Made by a program: the position numbers and the translations under genes
In this document: positions 20,275-30,389 of the stretch, one piece after another
Layout: the number at the start of each line of letters is the position of its first letter
Numbering within the stretch: position 1 is the stretch's first letter
Notes under the pieces: model-generated
The model's database searches: none
The model's input: only the letters and a program-made list of their open reading frames with translations
What the model was told of the DNA's origin: nothing
Source of the DNA: Anthonomus grandis grandis
Lineage: Eukaryota > Arthropoda > Insecta > Coleoptera > Curculionidae
Direction of reading: 5' to 3'
DNA length: 64,000 nt
Assembly: GCF_022605725.1 (NCBI RefSeq)
Contig: NC_065554.1
Span: 1,073,100 to 1,137,099 of the forward strand

Positions 20275-21277
20275 GAATCTCATTTATTTTATTTAAATTA
20301 TTACAGCTAAGCCAACCACCAACACTCACATTTACAGATTTTTGCGTCTTGATTTTTTAACTGCAGAATCACGGATAAATTCTCAATGTTTTAACAGAAA
20401 CAACTCTGACTACTATCAACAACTGAATAGTTTTCCTTCCTCAATGAAGATCAATGATAGTTTTAAGCATGTTTCAAGGCAGAACATGATCTTTCAGTAG
20501 TACACTTTGAAATAGAAAGTTGAAACAAACAATTTAATGCAATGCAAAAAATACTTTTTTTACACTTAATTTGCCTTGAATTTTGCCGCCCTAGGCCATA
20601 GACTATATCTTCTTTACGGTAAGTCCGCCACTGTGTACAATATTTTTTAAACTTACCACTTTCAATAAAAGTTGCTATAATGTGAGATGGACAAGTTCCA
20701 TGCATTTTTATGCTCCCTCCAGTTTTTGTAATATTTTTTTAAATACTTTCCAGTAAAACCTACAATAAACAAATCTTCTTAATACAAATACAAATAGGTT
20801 TTTAAAACTATCATTGTAGTAATTTTGTCCATGATGTCAATTTTGTTAATAATTAATAATATTAATAATTATACCACTTATATAATAATAATTAATATAA
20901 GTGGGCCGATTTAGTTCGCCTTATATATTTTTAAATTTCGAGTTACTTCTGTTGCAATTATAATATAAAATCTTAGAATTTGTCAGAGTTGTTTTACAAA
21001 ATACATATGCACAGGGGCAAGGAAGGTGTTTTGTTTCCAAGCATATTCATCGATTCTCTGTTGTCAAGCTTACACGCATTTTCAAAAGAGGAAATTTTCA
21101 GCTATAATTAACACAAGATGTGAAAACCACAACACTGTCAAAGTCCTAATTAAATATTTGCACCAAATATGCTATTTACTAATAAGTACGAATCGTACTT
21201 AACGATTACGTAAGCAGCTCCAGACGAGAAGGAAGTCTCACACATAATTTCCTCCACACATAATTCCTCCACATATA
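20275..21277. other. hAT terminus and AT-rich spacer
   Basis: The DUF4371 hAT gene runs out into degenerate DNA. At 20633 a typical hAT end is reached: read inward on the minus strand it is CAGTGGCGGACTTACC followed by CCTAGGGCGGCAAAAT. No matching opposite end was found upstream, so that hAT copy is 5' truncated or rearranged. The minus-strand frame 20463-20705 includes CTTERSCSALKHA, similar to a hATC motif in the opposite direction; this is uncertain. The rest up to the right TIR is AT-rich. Confidence 0.55.
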
Positions 21278-21843
21278 ATAATATTAATTTATTGATGTTA
21301 GATTTTGGGTTAAAAATAAAAAGTAGAAATAGATATATGTTATTCTAAGCTCAAAAATAAGGTCTTGAAAGCAAAAAAGTTATTAACATTCTTATTCCTA
21401 AAACCGCTTCAAAAAATTTGAAATGGTAACACGGCATTTGTGAAGTTTTATTTTTTCTATCTGTTCTATAGTGTTTGGCTGAAAAAAGACGTATTTGAGT
21501 ATTTTTGTGGACTATTGCGATAGCTGGTCGACCATTGCGATAGTGCTGTTTTCCCGCACCATGGGAAAAAGGCGATTTAAGCCGATCTTTTCACAAGTTC
21601 ACTGATATAATATATAGTTCACTTATATACTATGTCATAACATCAAATCAGGAGCAACCGTGGCCATAAACGTACAATAATAAAAACTTTTTAAGAAATC
21701 TATAATAATTATAAAATATTTAATTTCTAATTGAATCTAAGTGATTTTAGTAGGTATCGATAAAACGGTTTTAGTATTTACGAATAATTCCCAATATGTG
21801 TAGCTGTTATGCATATTAGCGGATTTTGGATATTAGCGGTAAC
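21278..21843. repeat. Right TIR of 11.7-kb element
   Basis: It is the inverted counterpart of 10170-10760, ending GGATATTAGCGGTAAC. It keeps the two CCGCTAATAT copies near the tip and a shared ACGGCATTTGTGAAGTT core further in. Confidence 0.85.
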
Positions 21844-21952
21844 ATATATACAGAGCGTGTTTTCGTTCGTTACTTATAGGAAACTGCAGAGGCGAAATTT
21901 TGCAACGTCGCGCGTGTACGAGTGCCTGCGATAGAGCACCGCCCCGGCAGGC
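21844..21952. other. GC-rich flank of hAT insertion
   Basis: The sequence between the long-TIR element and the hAT element is GC-richer than the surroundings. It continues after the hAT at 25648 (GGGATTAGTAAACATTTG) and is uninterrupted, apart from the footprint, in the right arm at 30180-30389. No gene was recognised; the short frame there is not supported. Confidence 0.5.
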
Positions 21953-21960
21953 CCGAGGAC
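21953..21960. repeat. hAT target-site duplication CCGAGGAC, left
   Basis: The 8-bp CCGAGGAC occurs immediately before TAGGGGTGGTA and again immediately after the other end (25640-25647). Eight bases is the standard hAT duplication. Confidence 0.95.
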
Positions 21961-24900
21961 TAGGGGTGGTAAGATCAGTTCCTTTTTGTGATCAGGTGCA
22001 CCTGCTCCAGTTCCGGCTGTGAACCTAGCTCCGTTTATCAGGTGCAGGTGCACCGGGCTGAACCAAGATTCGAACTATGCTTTTTATTTTTATGACCCTC
22101 TCCTATTTACTGTTCCCACCTTTTAGTGTTATTAACAAAAATTTTACATTCTAAATTCTATGTCTATGATTTCTATGTTCAATTATAATTAATCATCCTG
22201 TTAGCTAGGCATATGTAATGTAATATGTATGAATTTATGAAAGTATATAGCAAATAGTTCAAATCAAATACCCCTTTTAAGAATTTAAATGACTATGATA
22301 CTATGTACTTATACTTATTATACTATAATAACTTATATATTTCTGCTTCGGTATTGTATTCGGCTTTGGTATTGATATCCCGATTCCCGAGAGGATCAAA
22401 CCATTGAAATTGTATGTTTGGCTGTTTCGCTGTTCTGTTCGACAATCTGCGGTTAGATGGCGGCAACTGCACTGTAATCTTTTATTCGATTGGTTTATTT
22501 GATTTGTGAGTTAATTGCGGGTTGCGGAGTTTTATTTTTAACGTAACAAACAAAATGTTTAAAAAGACAAGCGCAATTTGGGACTTTTTCTCTGTGTTAG
22601 ACTCAAATAATGCCAAGTGTAATATTTGTGGTACCAAAAAAATGTGTGCGAAGTCGTCAACTTCGAATATGAAACGCCATATTTTACGTAAACATCCTGC
22701 AGTAAAAATCTTGGAGGCAAGTACTGCAAGTCAGAATGTTGTTTCGGAAAAGAAGGACGAGGAAAGAGATAAGGAAATGGCCTCCGTATCTGAGGTGAGT
22801 AAAAAGTTAAATCAATATGTTATGCGACCTAAGAAGGGCCCTCATCGTCCAAAACCTATTTTTTATTATTGACATTTTAGGTATCGTAAAAGACTTAAAA
22901 CCGTTAATCACCGGTAGTCAGAATAACCATTAACTACATTTTTTTTTACTTGTGTTTATATTAATTGTTTTTTTTTTAATTTATAATTTAAACTTAGCGT
23001 TTTTCTTTTCCATCTTTCCTGCGTTCCATTCGAGTCGCTAACATCCCCATTTAGCATTAGGATGCTAAGAGCCTTTTTCTCGCGAAGATCGCGTTGAATA
23101 TTTATTACGTAGGCATATAAACAATTAAACATTACTATATACTGCATGCGGTCCAATATCGTTCACCCAATTAGGGTGAAACTTCCGGTAGTTCAGTTGG
23201 AAGCATACCCTAGAATGCAGTTTCCCCCTGCGCGAACGCGCTTATTTTTTTGTTTCCTATTAGTGGTTTTGAAAGTGGCTTTTGATAAATTTTCAATTAC
23301 GTATGCTTCAATTTATTAATAGGTATATTATCATTATTACTTAAGTTTTTCATACATATTATATAAAAATATTTAAATAATTTGATTTTTTTTATAGGAA
23401 CCCGTGGTTAACAAAAAACAAGGACAAGAAGTTGTATCGAAAAAACGGAGTCAGACTAAAATCGGTTCATTTTGTTACAAGCGACAAAAATTGCCCGCCA
23501 AACAGAAAATTGACGAAGTACTACTTGGTTTGTTTACTATTGACTTCCAGCCTTTCAGTATGGTCACAGACAAAGGATTTAAAAGGTTTGTCAATGTTCT
23601 TAATCCTGAATATGTCTTACCAAACCGTCAAACTATATCGAAGGTTATGATTCCATCTAGATATGAACAATGCTTAAATAAATGTAAGTCTTTACTTCAG
23701 AACACTAATATTAAAGGTGTATGTATTACAACAGATTGCTGGACCTCAAGAAATAATGAGGCCTACATGGCAGTTACAGTGCATTTCATTGACGATTCAT
23801 TTACAGCGCAACATATATTGCTAACCTGTAGGGCATTTAGTGAACGGCACACAAGCGATAATTTGGCAAAAGAGCTTCGAAATATATTGGAAGAGTGGAA
23901 TATTTCAAAACGGGTAACAACTCTTGCCATATCAGACAATGCAGCCAATATAAAAAAGGCAATAGAAGATCTGGGATTAAAGCATTTGGGCTGTTTTGCC
24001 CATACACTAAACTTAATTGTTACCGATGCCCTCAAAATTGCAAAAACCGACGAGATATTGACAAAAATTTAAAAAATAGTGGGGTATTTTAAAAGAAGCA
24101 CTACCGCAAATAGCAAATTAATGCAATATCAGAAAAATATTGGTGTTGCCACACCCAAAAAATTACTGCAGGAAGTATCTACAAGGTGGAACTCCACTTT
24201 TTATATGTTGGAACGTTTTGTAGAGTTGGAAGACACAGTAAAAGCTACAATGGCTCTTCTTGACGTTTCACTTCCAACTATAAATAATCATGAGTGGGCT
24301 TTTATAAAAGAACTTATTATCCTTCTTCGTCCATTCGAGAATGTTACTGTTGCTGTAAGTGGTCAAAATTATATAACCGGTGCTTTAGTGATAGTTTTCG
24401 TTGCTGGTCTCTTAAACGTTCTTAATGAATTAGAAACTTCAAAGGAAATAAAATCAAACCTTTTTCTTGAAAGCCTTCGTATTTTAAAAGAAGACATTCA
24501 GAGGCGATTGGCAAATGTCGAATATAGCACCACACTGGCAATGAATACCTTTTTGGATCCTAGGTTCAAGATGTTTCCTTTTTAAAGTTCTGGAGCTGCT
24601 GAGCAAATTAGAAAAAAAGTTATTCAGTTAGTAGCTGAAAAAATATCTCAAACTTTGAAAGTATCAGCTACAGCCGCAACAGTTACGAACGTCTCAGAAG
24701 AAACAATATTTTCAAAGGCTTCGACTTCGAAAGAGCAAGTGGTCCAAAAAGAAGTAGATGTTAAATTTTCTATTTGGTCTGCACTTGACAAAAAGGTAGC
24801 TGTAAAACAGCCCTCAGGAACTAGCCAAAGCAAAGCTATCATTGAGGTGCAGAGATATCTCGATGATGACATTTTACCAAGAAATGAAGATCCTTTACTT

Positions 24901-25639
24901 TGGTGGAAAGAGCAAAAATATAACTATCCCAATTTAAGCGTTCTGGTTAGGGATAATTTGGATTTTGTCTAGCAACCTCGGTTCCCTGTGAACAACAATT
25001 TTCCAAAGCTGGACAAGTGCTGAATGAACGGCGAACACGTCTTAGCTCTCAAAATGTAGAAAAAATCTTATTTCTTCACACAAACAATTATGTAACTAAA
25101 TAATTTAATATTTTAGTTTTTTCTTTAAATATGGTATATTTTATTTTTGTTCTTGTTTTATTTTTAAATCAATTTTGAATTTAGTAATTAGTTTTGTTCG
25201 ATACAGCTATGTCTTTTCTTTATACCTAAATATATTATTTTATCCTAAAATTTGTCTATTTTGTTACTACAACTGTTCTAGAGTAGATATTATTTTATTT
25301 TTCGTAATTTAACTCCTTTCATTATTTACAAAAACTAAAGTATTTAAATTTAATTTTCACAAATTGTCAAGTCCAAACCGCCATCATTATAAAATTCTCT
25401 AACGTAATATGCTCGGTCCGATTCCGACTAAATCCTAGCTTTAGTTCCTGTTGAGAGTTGGGACCTGGTCTGTAGGTGCACGCCGGATTCGTTTCGAACC
25501 GGTTCAAGATCTGACATTACACTAACAAATCCGTAGTGCACCTGCACCTGGGTATTATAGGTTTTGGGATCAGATGCACCGCTCCGAAATGGCGAACTAG
25601 GTCCAAAAGAGCAGGTGCAGGTCTTTTATACCATCACTA
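21961..25639 (+). mobile_element. 3.68-kb BED-finger hAT transposon (left arm only)
   Basis: The ends are short imperfect inverted repeats, TAGGGGTGGTA on the left and TAGTGATGGTA read inward from the right. They are flanked by exact 8-bp CCGAGGAC duplications. Subterminal regions on both sides carry clustered CAGGTGCA/TGCACCTG motifs (about 21990-22060 and 25460-25620), as expected for transposase binding sites. One spliced transposase gene fills the interior. The right arm lacks the element but has a double CCGAGGAC footprint, so it was apparently excised there. Confidence 0.95.
22555..25103 (+). pseudogene. BED-finger hAT (Ac/ZBED-like) transposase with one intron, nearly intact
   Basis: Exon 1 (22555-22794) starts MFKKTSAIWDFFSVLD and has a BED finger with CNIC and HILRKH. 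A GAG/GTGAGT donor and a TTTTTTTATAG acceptor bound a 603-bp intron (22795-23397), which keeps the frame. Exon 2 has the RNase H-like core: GVCITTDCWTSRNNEAY (first Asp) and LAISDNAANI, then LGCFAHTLNLIV. Further on is EVSTRWNSTFYMLERF. After in-frame stops at 24070 and 24583 the frame continues with DPLLWWKEQKYNYPNLS. A small frameshift at about 24972 precedes the hATC end, ATSVPCEQQFSKAGQVLNE, finishing at 25103. Intact relatives are about 650 residues. Only two stops and one shift separate this copy from an open frame, so loss is recent. Confidence 0.92.
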
Positions 25640-25647
25640 CCGAGGAC
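25640..25647. repeat. hAT target-site duplication CCGAGGAC, right
   Basis: This is the second copy of the 8-bp duplication, directly after the terminal CACTA of the element and followed by GGGATTAG. Confidence 0.95.
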
Positions 25648-25943
25648 GGGATTAGTAAACATTTGACTTTCGTGGAGCTGCGTCGTTTGGCGACAAAATG
25701 TCCCAAAATATTACGCGAAAATCCAGGCATTTTTAAAATATTTATTCTAATGCGGGTTTTACAGACATGACAATGTGTAAAACCCGCATAGAATTGTAAT
25801 CTTAAAATGTTTAATATGCTGTGCTTTGCATAATGAAAATTAAAGCGTTATTCTAATAAAAAATAAAGTATCAACTCTGATAAAAATATAATAAAAAATC
25901 ATAAATAAAACTCTAATAAACAAACTTAACAACATATCATTTT
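25648..25943. other. Flank with strong hairpin, then AT-rich DNA
   Basis: It continues the GC-rich flank interrupted by the hAT. The hairpin at 25750-25789 lies between it and the mariner-like gene. From 25800 the DNA is AT-rich and probably belongs to the 3' part of that element. Confidence 0.5.
25750..25789. repeat. 14-bp hairpin, extendable with a bulge
   Basis: ATGCGGGTTTTACA (25750-25763) and TGTAAAACCCGCAT (25776-25789) are separated by 12 nt. The pairing extends outward as ATTCTA/AGAAT with one bulged base. The mirrored copy (about 30120-30165) is intact too. It might be a mini-MITE or an element end. Confidence 0.75.
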
Positions 25944-27152
25944 TTAAATAAAAGGCTTAAATAAACCGTCTTCTTTCGCTAAACAAAAACTTAACCTATC
26001 GTAAAAGCTATTTCGCACCTCCAAAAGAGTTTCAGGTAAAATGGAATTGGCACCTTCGACAATTTTATTTCGCAACTCCTCTAAATTTGTTGGCCTACTA
26101 AATTCATGCTTGTAAATGGTCTGTTTAAGGTAACCCCACAGATAAAAGTCATTTGGAGACAAATCTGGAGTCCATTTAATATCGCCAGTCCCACTAATAA
26201 GGCGGTTAGGAAAAGTATTTGTTAAAAATTCTTTTACCCTAGCCGCGTTATGAGCAGGACAGCCATCTTGCTGAAAATAAACCGATCCCAGGTCTACATC
26301 AGGTAGGTTTTGAATGGCAGGAAGAACTTGTTTTTGCAGCAACTCAAGGCACTTTTGGGCGTTTAAAGTGCCATCAATAAAAAATGGCCCTATAACATTG
26401 TCGCCCAAAATACCTGCCCAAACATTCAATTTCTGAGGATACTAGGTACAAAACTGAAAACTTCTGTGCTCATTTTCCTGAGACCAATAACGAACAATGG
26501 AAGGAGTATTTTTGCCATGTAATGGAAAAGAAAATTCATCAGAAAACAAAATATTTTTTAAAAAATATTCGTTTTCATTTGCCCTTTCCATCATGGTTTC
26601 ACAAAATTCCATTTTTCGCCACTGGTCTTCAAAAAATATTTCCTGAGTTTTTGAATGCTTGAAACATTTGTACCCATTTTATTTCCAGATACGAACAACA
26701 GTTTTATTGCTTATTCCCAGTTCCTCTCCAACACTTCTAGTGGACCGTGTCGAATCAAGTTCTAAGGTACTGCAAACCATTTCTTCCCGCCGTTCTATAT
26801 CCTGGACCACTTCAACAGGTGGTTCTTGACGTTTTGTGTGGCATTTTTTACAATCTTGAAGACAAAAAGATGTCTCAAAATTTGTAACCACATTTAAAAC
26901 CGTTTTTGCACAAGGAATCGGTCTATTCTCAAATGTCACTGAAAACAAATCTCTACATTTTACTGCCGAATTGCCTCCATAAAACCATTTAATTAGTTGA
27001 ACTCTTTCGGAAGGGGTATAAACAGCCATAGTGAAAAAAACACGAAAATAAAGCTCAAAAATTATTAATGCAACGTGGAGCAACACTACAAAGTGAGGTC
27101 TGCTGCGTAACCGATCGATAGTTCTAGCCTGGACACTTATCCCCGCTTCCAT
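25944..27152 (-). pseudogene. DUF4817-type mariner-like (DDE_3) transposase, left-arm copy
   Basis: The N-terminal frame (27152-26679) has the DUF4817 helix-turn-helix region, with TPSERVQLIKWFYGGNSA and VGEELGISNKTVVRIW. After a stop the middle reads FEDQWRKMEFCETMMERAN and LFSDEFSFPLHGKN with the first Asp. The C-terminal frame (26429-25944) has NVWAGILGDNVIGPFF, YFQQDGCPAHNAARVKEFL (second Asp) and SPNDFYLWGYLK (third Asp position). It ends KEDGLFKPFI. The order is that of IS630/Tc1/mariner-like transposases of insects with a cut-and-paste DDE/D core. A stop in the linker after W and one before the NVWAG frame break it. TSD and TIRs were not resolved. Confidence 0.9.
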
Positions 27153-27782
27153 CGATACCTCACAACAGAAGCCGAAATCATGCGAGGCGACGATCGCATC
27201 GCGATGGCAAAAATTCCGCGCTGGGGCACATATTTTGCGTTGATTCGAAATAATATTTTACTGCAGTTAATATTGTAGTTTATAGTAAGATTACGCATTT
27301 AAAATTTTAAACTACCAAACTATTTTGATACTCGCTTTGAGTTTTAAAAAGAATAAAAATTCGGTATTTAAATTAGGTGGGTAAATTAACAATTTTATTT
27401 TTAGCTTACATTTTACAATCTTAATTTTATTTAGAATAATGCCTACCTCTTGCTGCATTCCTGTTTAAGCTCAGAAAAAATTAAAATGGATTTTAAATTT
27501 TTTTTTTTGGTTTTTTTTTGATTATCTTCGGAATCATTCAAATTTTCGATTTTTTAAATAAGCAACAAAAATTTGGCGTAGGTACCCACCTAATTTTGTT
27601 TTCGGCATTAACATTTTTACGAAAAAGTAATACAGCAATGCAAAAACTTTCCCATAGCAACCAAGATACACAGAAGTGTCAAGAATAAGTTTTTGAAAAT
27701 TTGTTTTTTTTTTCGATAATCTTCAAAACCACATAAAATATAATATATATATTTTTTATATGGCATATTCTTTTACAAGTAA
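27153..27782. other. Non-coding inner end of left arm
   Basis: After the transposase there is about 100 bp of G/C-richer DNA (to about 27230), then AT-rich DNA mirrored in 28110-28736. No gene or family motif is recognised. Confidence 0.5.
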
Positions 27783-27992
27783 GTTTTTGTTTTTTGTTGT
27801 TTTAATTTTTGTAACTTAAAGAACATTTATTTTAATAGTGTTTTTTATGTACTTGAAATTACTTTGTTTTATCTCTGTAATTACTTGAATCCATTTCAGT
27901 GTCCTGAGGATGACTTAATATAAGTCGAAACGTCGACATTTAGGTAAACAGGTTTCTGTTTTATTTCTGACCCCACCCAACAACCCTCCGCA
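27783..27992 (+). repeat. 210-bp direct repeat, inner copy at palindrome centre
   Basis: It is identical to 88-297 except for one base (GACCCCACCC here, GACCGCACCC there). It begins directly at the inner end of the left arm (ACAAGTAA then GTTTTTG) and ends CCGCA, followed by unique DNA. It is not part of either arm. Confidence 0.9.
27898..27940 (+). ncRNA. hammerhead-ribozyme-like fold, inner copy
   Basis: This repeats the outer copy exactly: AGTGTC, CTGAGGA, the GACTT/AAGTC hairpin, GAAA, CGTC and GACATT in order. It has the same bulged T and looplines of stem III. Activity is not shown. Confidence 0.45.
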
Positions 27993-28109
27993 GTTTTAAA
28001 TATTTTTTATCATTTATTTTATAGGAAAAATATACATAAACGGTGTTTCAAATTCGTCTATCCTCAAAATACGAAAATGGATAATTTACCCCAAAGTTGC
28101 ACATTATTT
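27993..28109. other. Unique spacer at palindrome centre
   Basis: About 117 bp between the inner 210-bp repeat and the start of the right arm (TTACTTGTAAAAG). It is not present in the left arm. No gene is seen. Confidence 0.7.
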
Positions 28110-28736
28110 ACTTGTAAAAGAATATGCCATATAAAAAATATATATATTATATTTTATGTGGTTTTGAAGATTATCGAAAAAAAAAACAAATTTTCAAAAA
28201 CTTATTCTTGACACTTCTGTGTATCTTGGTTGCTATGGGAAAGTTTTTGCATTGCTGTATTACTTTTTCGTAAAAATGTTAATGCCGAAAACAAAATTAG
28301 GTAGGTACCTACGCCAAATTTTTGTTGCTTATTTAAAAAATCGAAAATTTGAATGATTCCGAAGATAATCAAAAGAAACCAAAAAAAAAAATTTAAAATC
28401 CATTTTAATTTTTTCTGAGCTTAAACAGGAATGCAGCAAGAGGTAGGCATTATTCTAAATAAAATTAAGATTGTAAAATGTAAGTTAAAAATAAAATTGT
28501 TAATTTACCCACCTAATTTAAATACCGAATTTTTATTCTTTTTAAAACTCAAAGCGAGTATCAAAATAGTTTGGTAGTTTAAAATTTTAAATGCGTAATC
28601 TTACTATAAACTACAATATTAACTGCAGTAAAATATTATTTCGAATCAACGCAAAATATGTGCCCCAGCGCGGAATTTTTGCCATCGCGATGCGGTCGTC
28701 GCCTCGCATGATTTCGGCTTCTGTTGTGAGGTATCG
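28110..28736. other. Non-coding inner end of right arm
   Basis: This is the mirror of 27153-27782. It is AT-rich with a G/C-richer stretch just before the transposase. No gene is seen. Confidence 0.5.
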
Positions 28737-29967
28737 ATGGAAGCGGGGATAAGTGTCCAGGCTAGAACTATCGATCGGCTACGCAGCAGACCTCACTTTG
28801 TAGTGTTGCTGCACGTTGCATTAATAATTTTTGAGCTTTATTTTCGTGTTTTTTTCACTATGGCTGTTTATAGCCCTTCCGAAAGAGTTCAACTAATTAA
28901 ATGGTTTTATGGAGGCAATTCGGCAGTAAAATGTAGAGATTTGTTTTCAGTGACATTTGAGAATAGACCGATTCCTTGTGCAAAAACGGTTTTAAATGTA
29001 GTTACAAATTTTGAGACATCTTTTTGTCTTCAAGATTGTAAAAAATGCCACATAAAACGTCAAGAATCACCTGTTGAAGTGGTGCAGGATATAGAACGGC
29101 GGGAAGAAATGGTTTACAGTACCTTAGAACTTGATTCGACACGGTCCACTAGAAGTGTTGGAGAGGAACTGGGAATGAGCAATAAAACTGTTGTTCGTAT
29201 CTGGAAAAAAAATGGGTACAAATGTTTCAAGCATTCAAAAACTCTATTTTTATAACTCTTATATCTTCTTATTAAATATTTTTTGAAGACCAGTGGCGAA
29301 AAATGGAATTTTGTGAAACCATGATGGAAAGGGCAAATGAAAACGAATATTTTTTAAAAAATATTTTGTTTTCTGATGAATTTTCTTTTCCATTACATGG
29401 CAAAAATAATCCTTCCATTGTTCGTTATTGGTCTCAGGAAAATGAGCACAGAAGTTTTCAGTTTTGTACCTAGTATCCTCAGAAATTGAATGTTTGGGCA
29501 GGTATTTTGGGCGACAATGTTATAGGGCCATTTTTTATTGATGGCACTTTAAACGCCCAAAAGTGCCTTGAGTTGCTGCAAAAACAAGTTCTTCCTGCTA
29601 TTCAAAACCTACCTGATGTAGACCTGGGATCGGTTTATTTTCAGCAAGATGGCTGTCCTGCTCATAACGCGGCTAGGGTAAAAGAATTTTTAACAAATAC
29701 TTTTCCTAACCGCCTTATTAGTGGGACTGGTGGAAATGGCCTCCAGATTTGTCTCCAAATGACTTTTATCTGTGGGGTTACCTTAAGCAGACCATTTACA
29801 AGCATGAATTTAGTAGGCCAACAAATTTAGAGGAGTTGCGAAATAAAATTGTCGAAGGTGCCAATTCCATTTTACCTGAAACTCTTTTGGAGGTGCGAAA
29901 TAGCTTTTACGATAGGTTAAGTTTTTGTTTAGCGAAAGAAGACGGTTTATTTAAGCCTTTTATTTAA
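28737..29967 (+). pseudogene. DUF4817-type mariner-like transposase, right-arm copy
   Basis: It matches the left-arm copy: SPSERVQLIKWFYGGNSA and LGMSNKTVVRIWKKNGYKCF at the start, LFSDEFSFPLHGK in the middle, QQDGCPAHNAARVKEFL and SPNDFYLWGYLKQ at the end. It lacks the linker stop of the left copy (TGGAAAAAAAAT here). It gains about 25 bp after HSKTL (29240-29275), which shifts the frame. Near 29730 the sequence GGTGGAAATGGCC replaces the left-arm GGCGATATTAAATGG, another frame change. The remaining catalytic residues can be read in two frames. Confidence 0.9.
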
Positions 29968-30389
29968 AAAATGATATGGTGTTAAGTTTGTTTATTAGAG
30001 TTTTATTTATGATTTTTTATTATATTTTTATCAGAGTTGATATTTTATTTTTTATTAGAATAACGCTTTAATTTTCATTATGCAAAACACAGCATATTAA
30101 ACATTTTAAGATTACAATTCTATGCGGGTTTTACACATTGTCATGTCTGTAAAACCCGCATTAGAATAAATATTTTAAAAATGCCTGGATTTTCGGGTTA
30201 TATTTTGGGACATTTTGTCGCCAAACGACACAGCTCCACGAAAGTCAAATGTTTACTAATCCCGTCCTCGGTCCTCGGGCCTGCCGGGGCGGTGCTCTAT
30301 CGCAGGCACTCGTACACGCGCGACGTTGCAAAATTTCGCCTCTATGCGGTTTCCTATAAGTAACGAACGAAAACACGCTCTGTATATAT
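29968..30389. other. AT-rich DNA, hairpin and GC-rich flank
   Basis: It mirrors 21844-21952 joined to 25648-25943. It holds the hairpin at 30120-30165 and the hAT footprint at 30264-30278. The short frame 30181-30363 has no known motif. Confidence 0.5.
30264..30278. repeat. hAT excision footprint
   Basis: The plus strand reads GTCCTCGGTCCTCGG, two copies of the complement of CCGAGGAC sharing one base. A site never hit would have one copy. This is what remains when a hAT element leaves with loss of one base at the junction. Confidence 0.85.

Larger units (their letters stand above)
10170..21843. mobile_element. 11.7-kb element with ~570-590 bp terminal inverted repeats (left-arm copy)
   Basis: The two ends are long inverted repeats, starting GTTACCGCTAATATCC and ending in its complement. 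Near each tip CCGCTAATAT occurs twice, which may be a transposase-binding repeat. The interior has a helicase C-terminal tail, two R1-like LINE 5' pieces, a ZBED5-like hAT and a DUF4371 hAT. No internal gene can be assigned as its own transposase. Flanks in the right arm are AT repeats, compatible with a duplication of 2, 4 or 6 bp (ATATAT), so superfamily is open. The length and long TIRs recall Polinton, Academ, MuDR or foldback types, but I see no polymerase B, retroviral-type integrase or capsid gene. Confidence 0.8.
298..27782. repeat. Left arm of giant inverted repeat
   Basis: The whole interval is the reverse complement of 28110-45241. Many long reading-frame shadows match at mirrored positions (for example 15409-15612 with 36615-36818, and 13048-13437 with 38790-39179). 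The left arm is about 10.4 kb longer, explained by three left-only segments: the gypsy element (4202-10165), the hAT element (21961-25639) and one copy of a 754-bp tandem duplication. Corresponding coordinates sum to about 52227 in the middle part and about 55900 near the centre. The outer boundary is abrupt at 297/298, and the inner boundary lies at the sequence ACAAGTAA near 27782. Confidence 0.95.

Noticed and set aside
10170..21843. Assignment of the long-TIR element to Polinton/Maverick
   Set aside because: A 6-bp duplication and long TIRs are compatible, but polymerase B, retroviral-type integrase, protease and capsid genes are all absent.
21844..21960. GC-rich flank as a host gene exon
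   Set aside because: No frame with a known motif could be followed across the hAT site or in the right arm.
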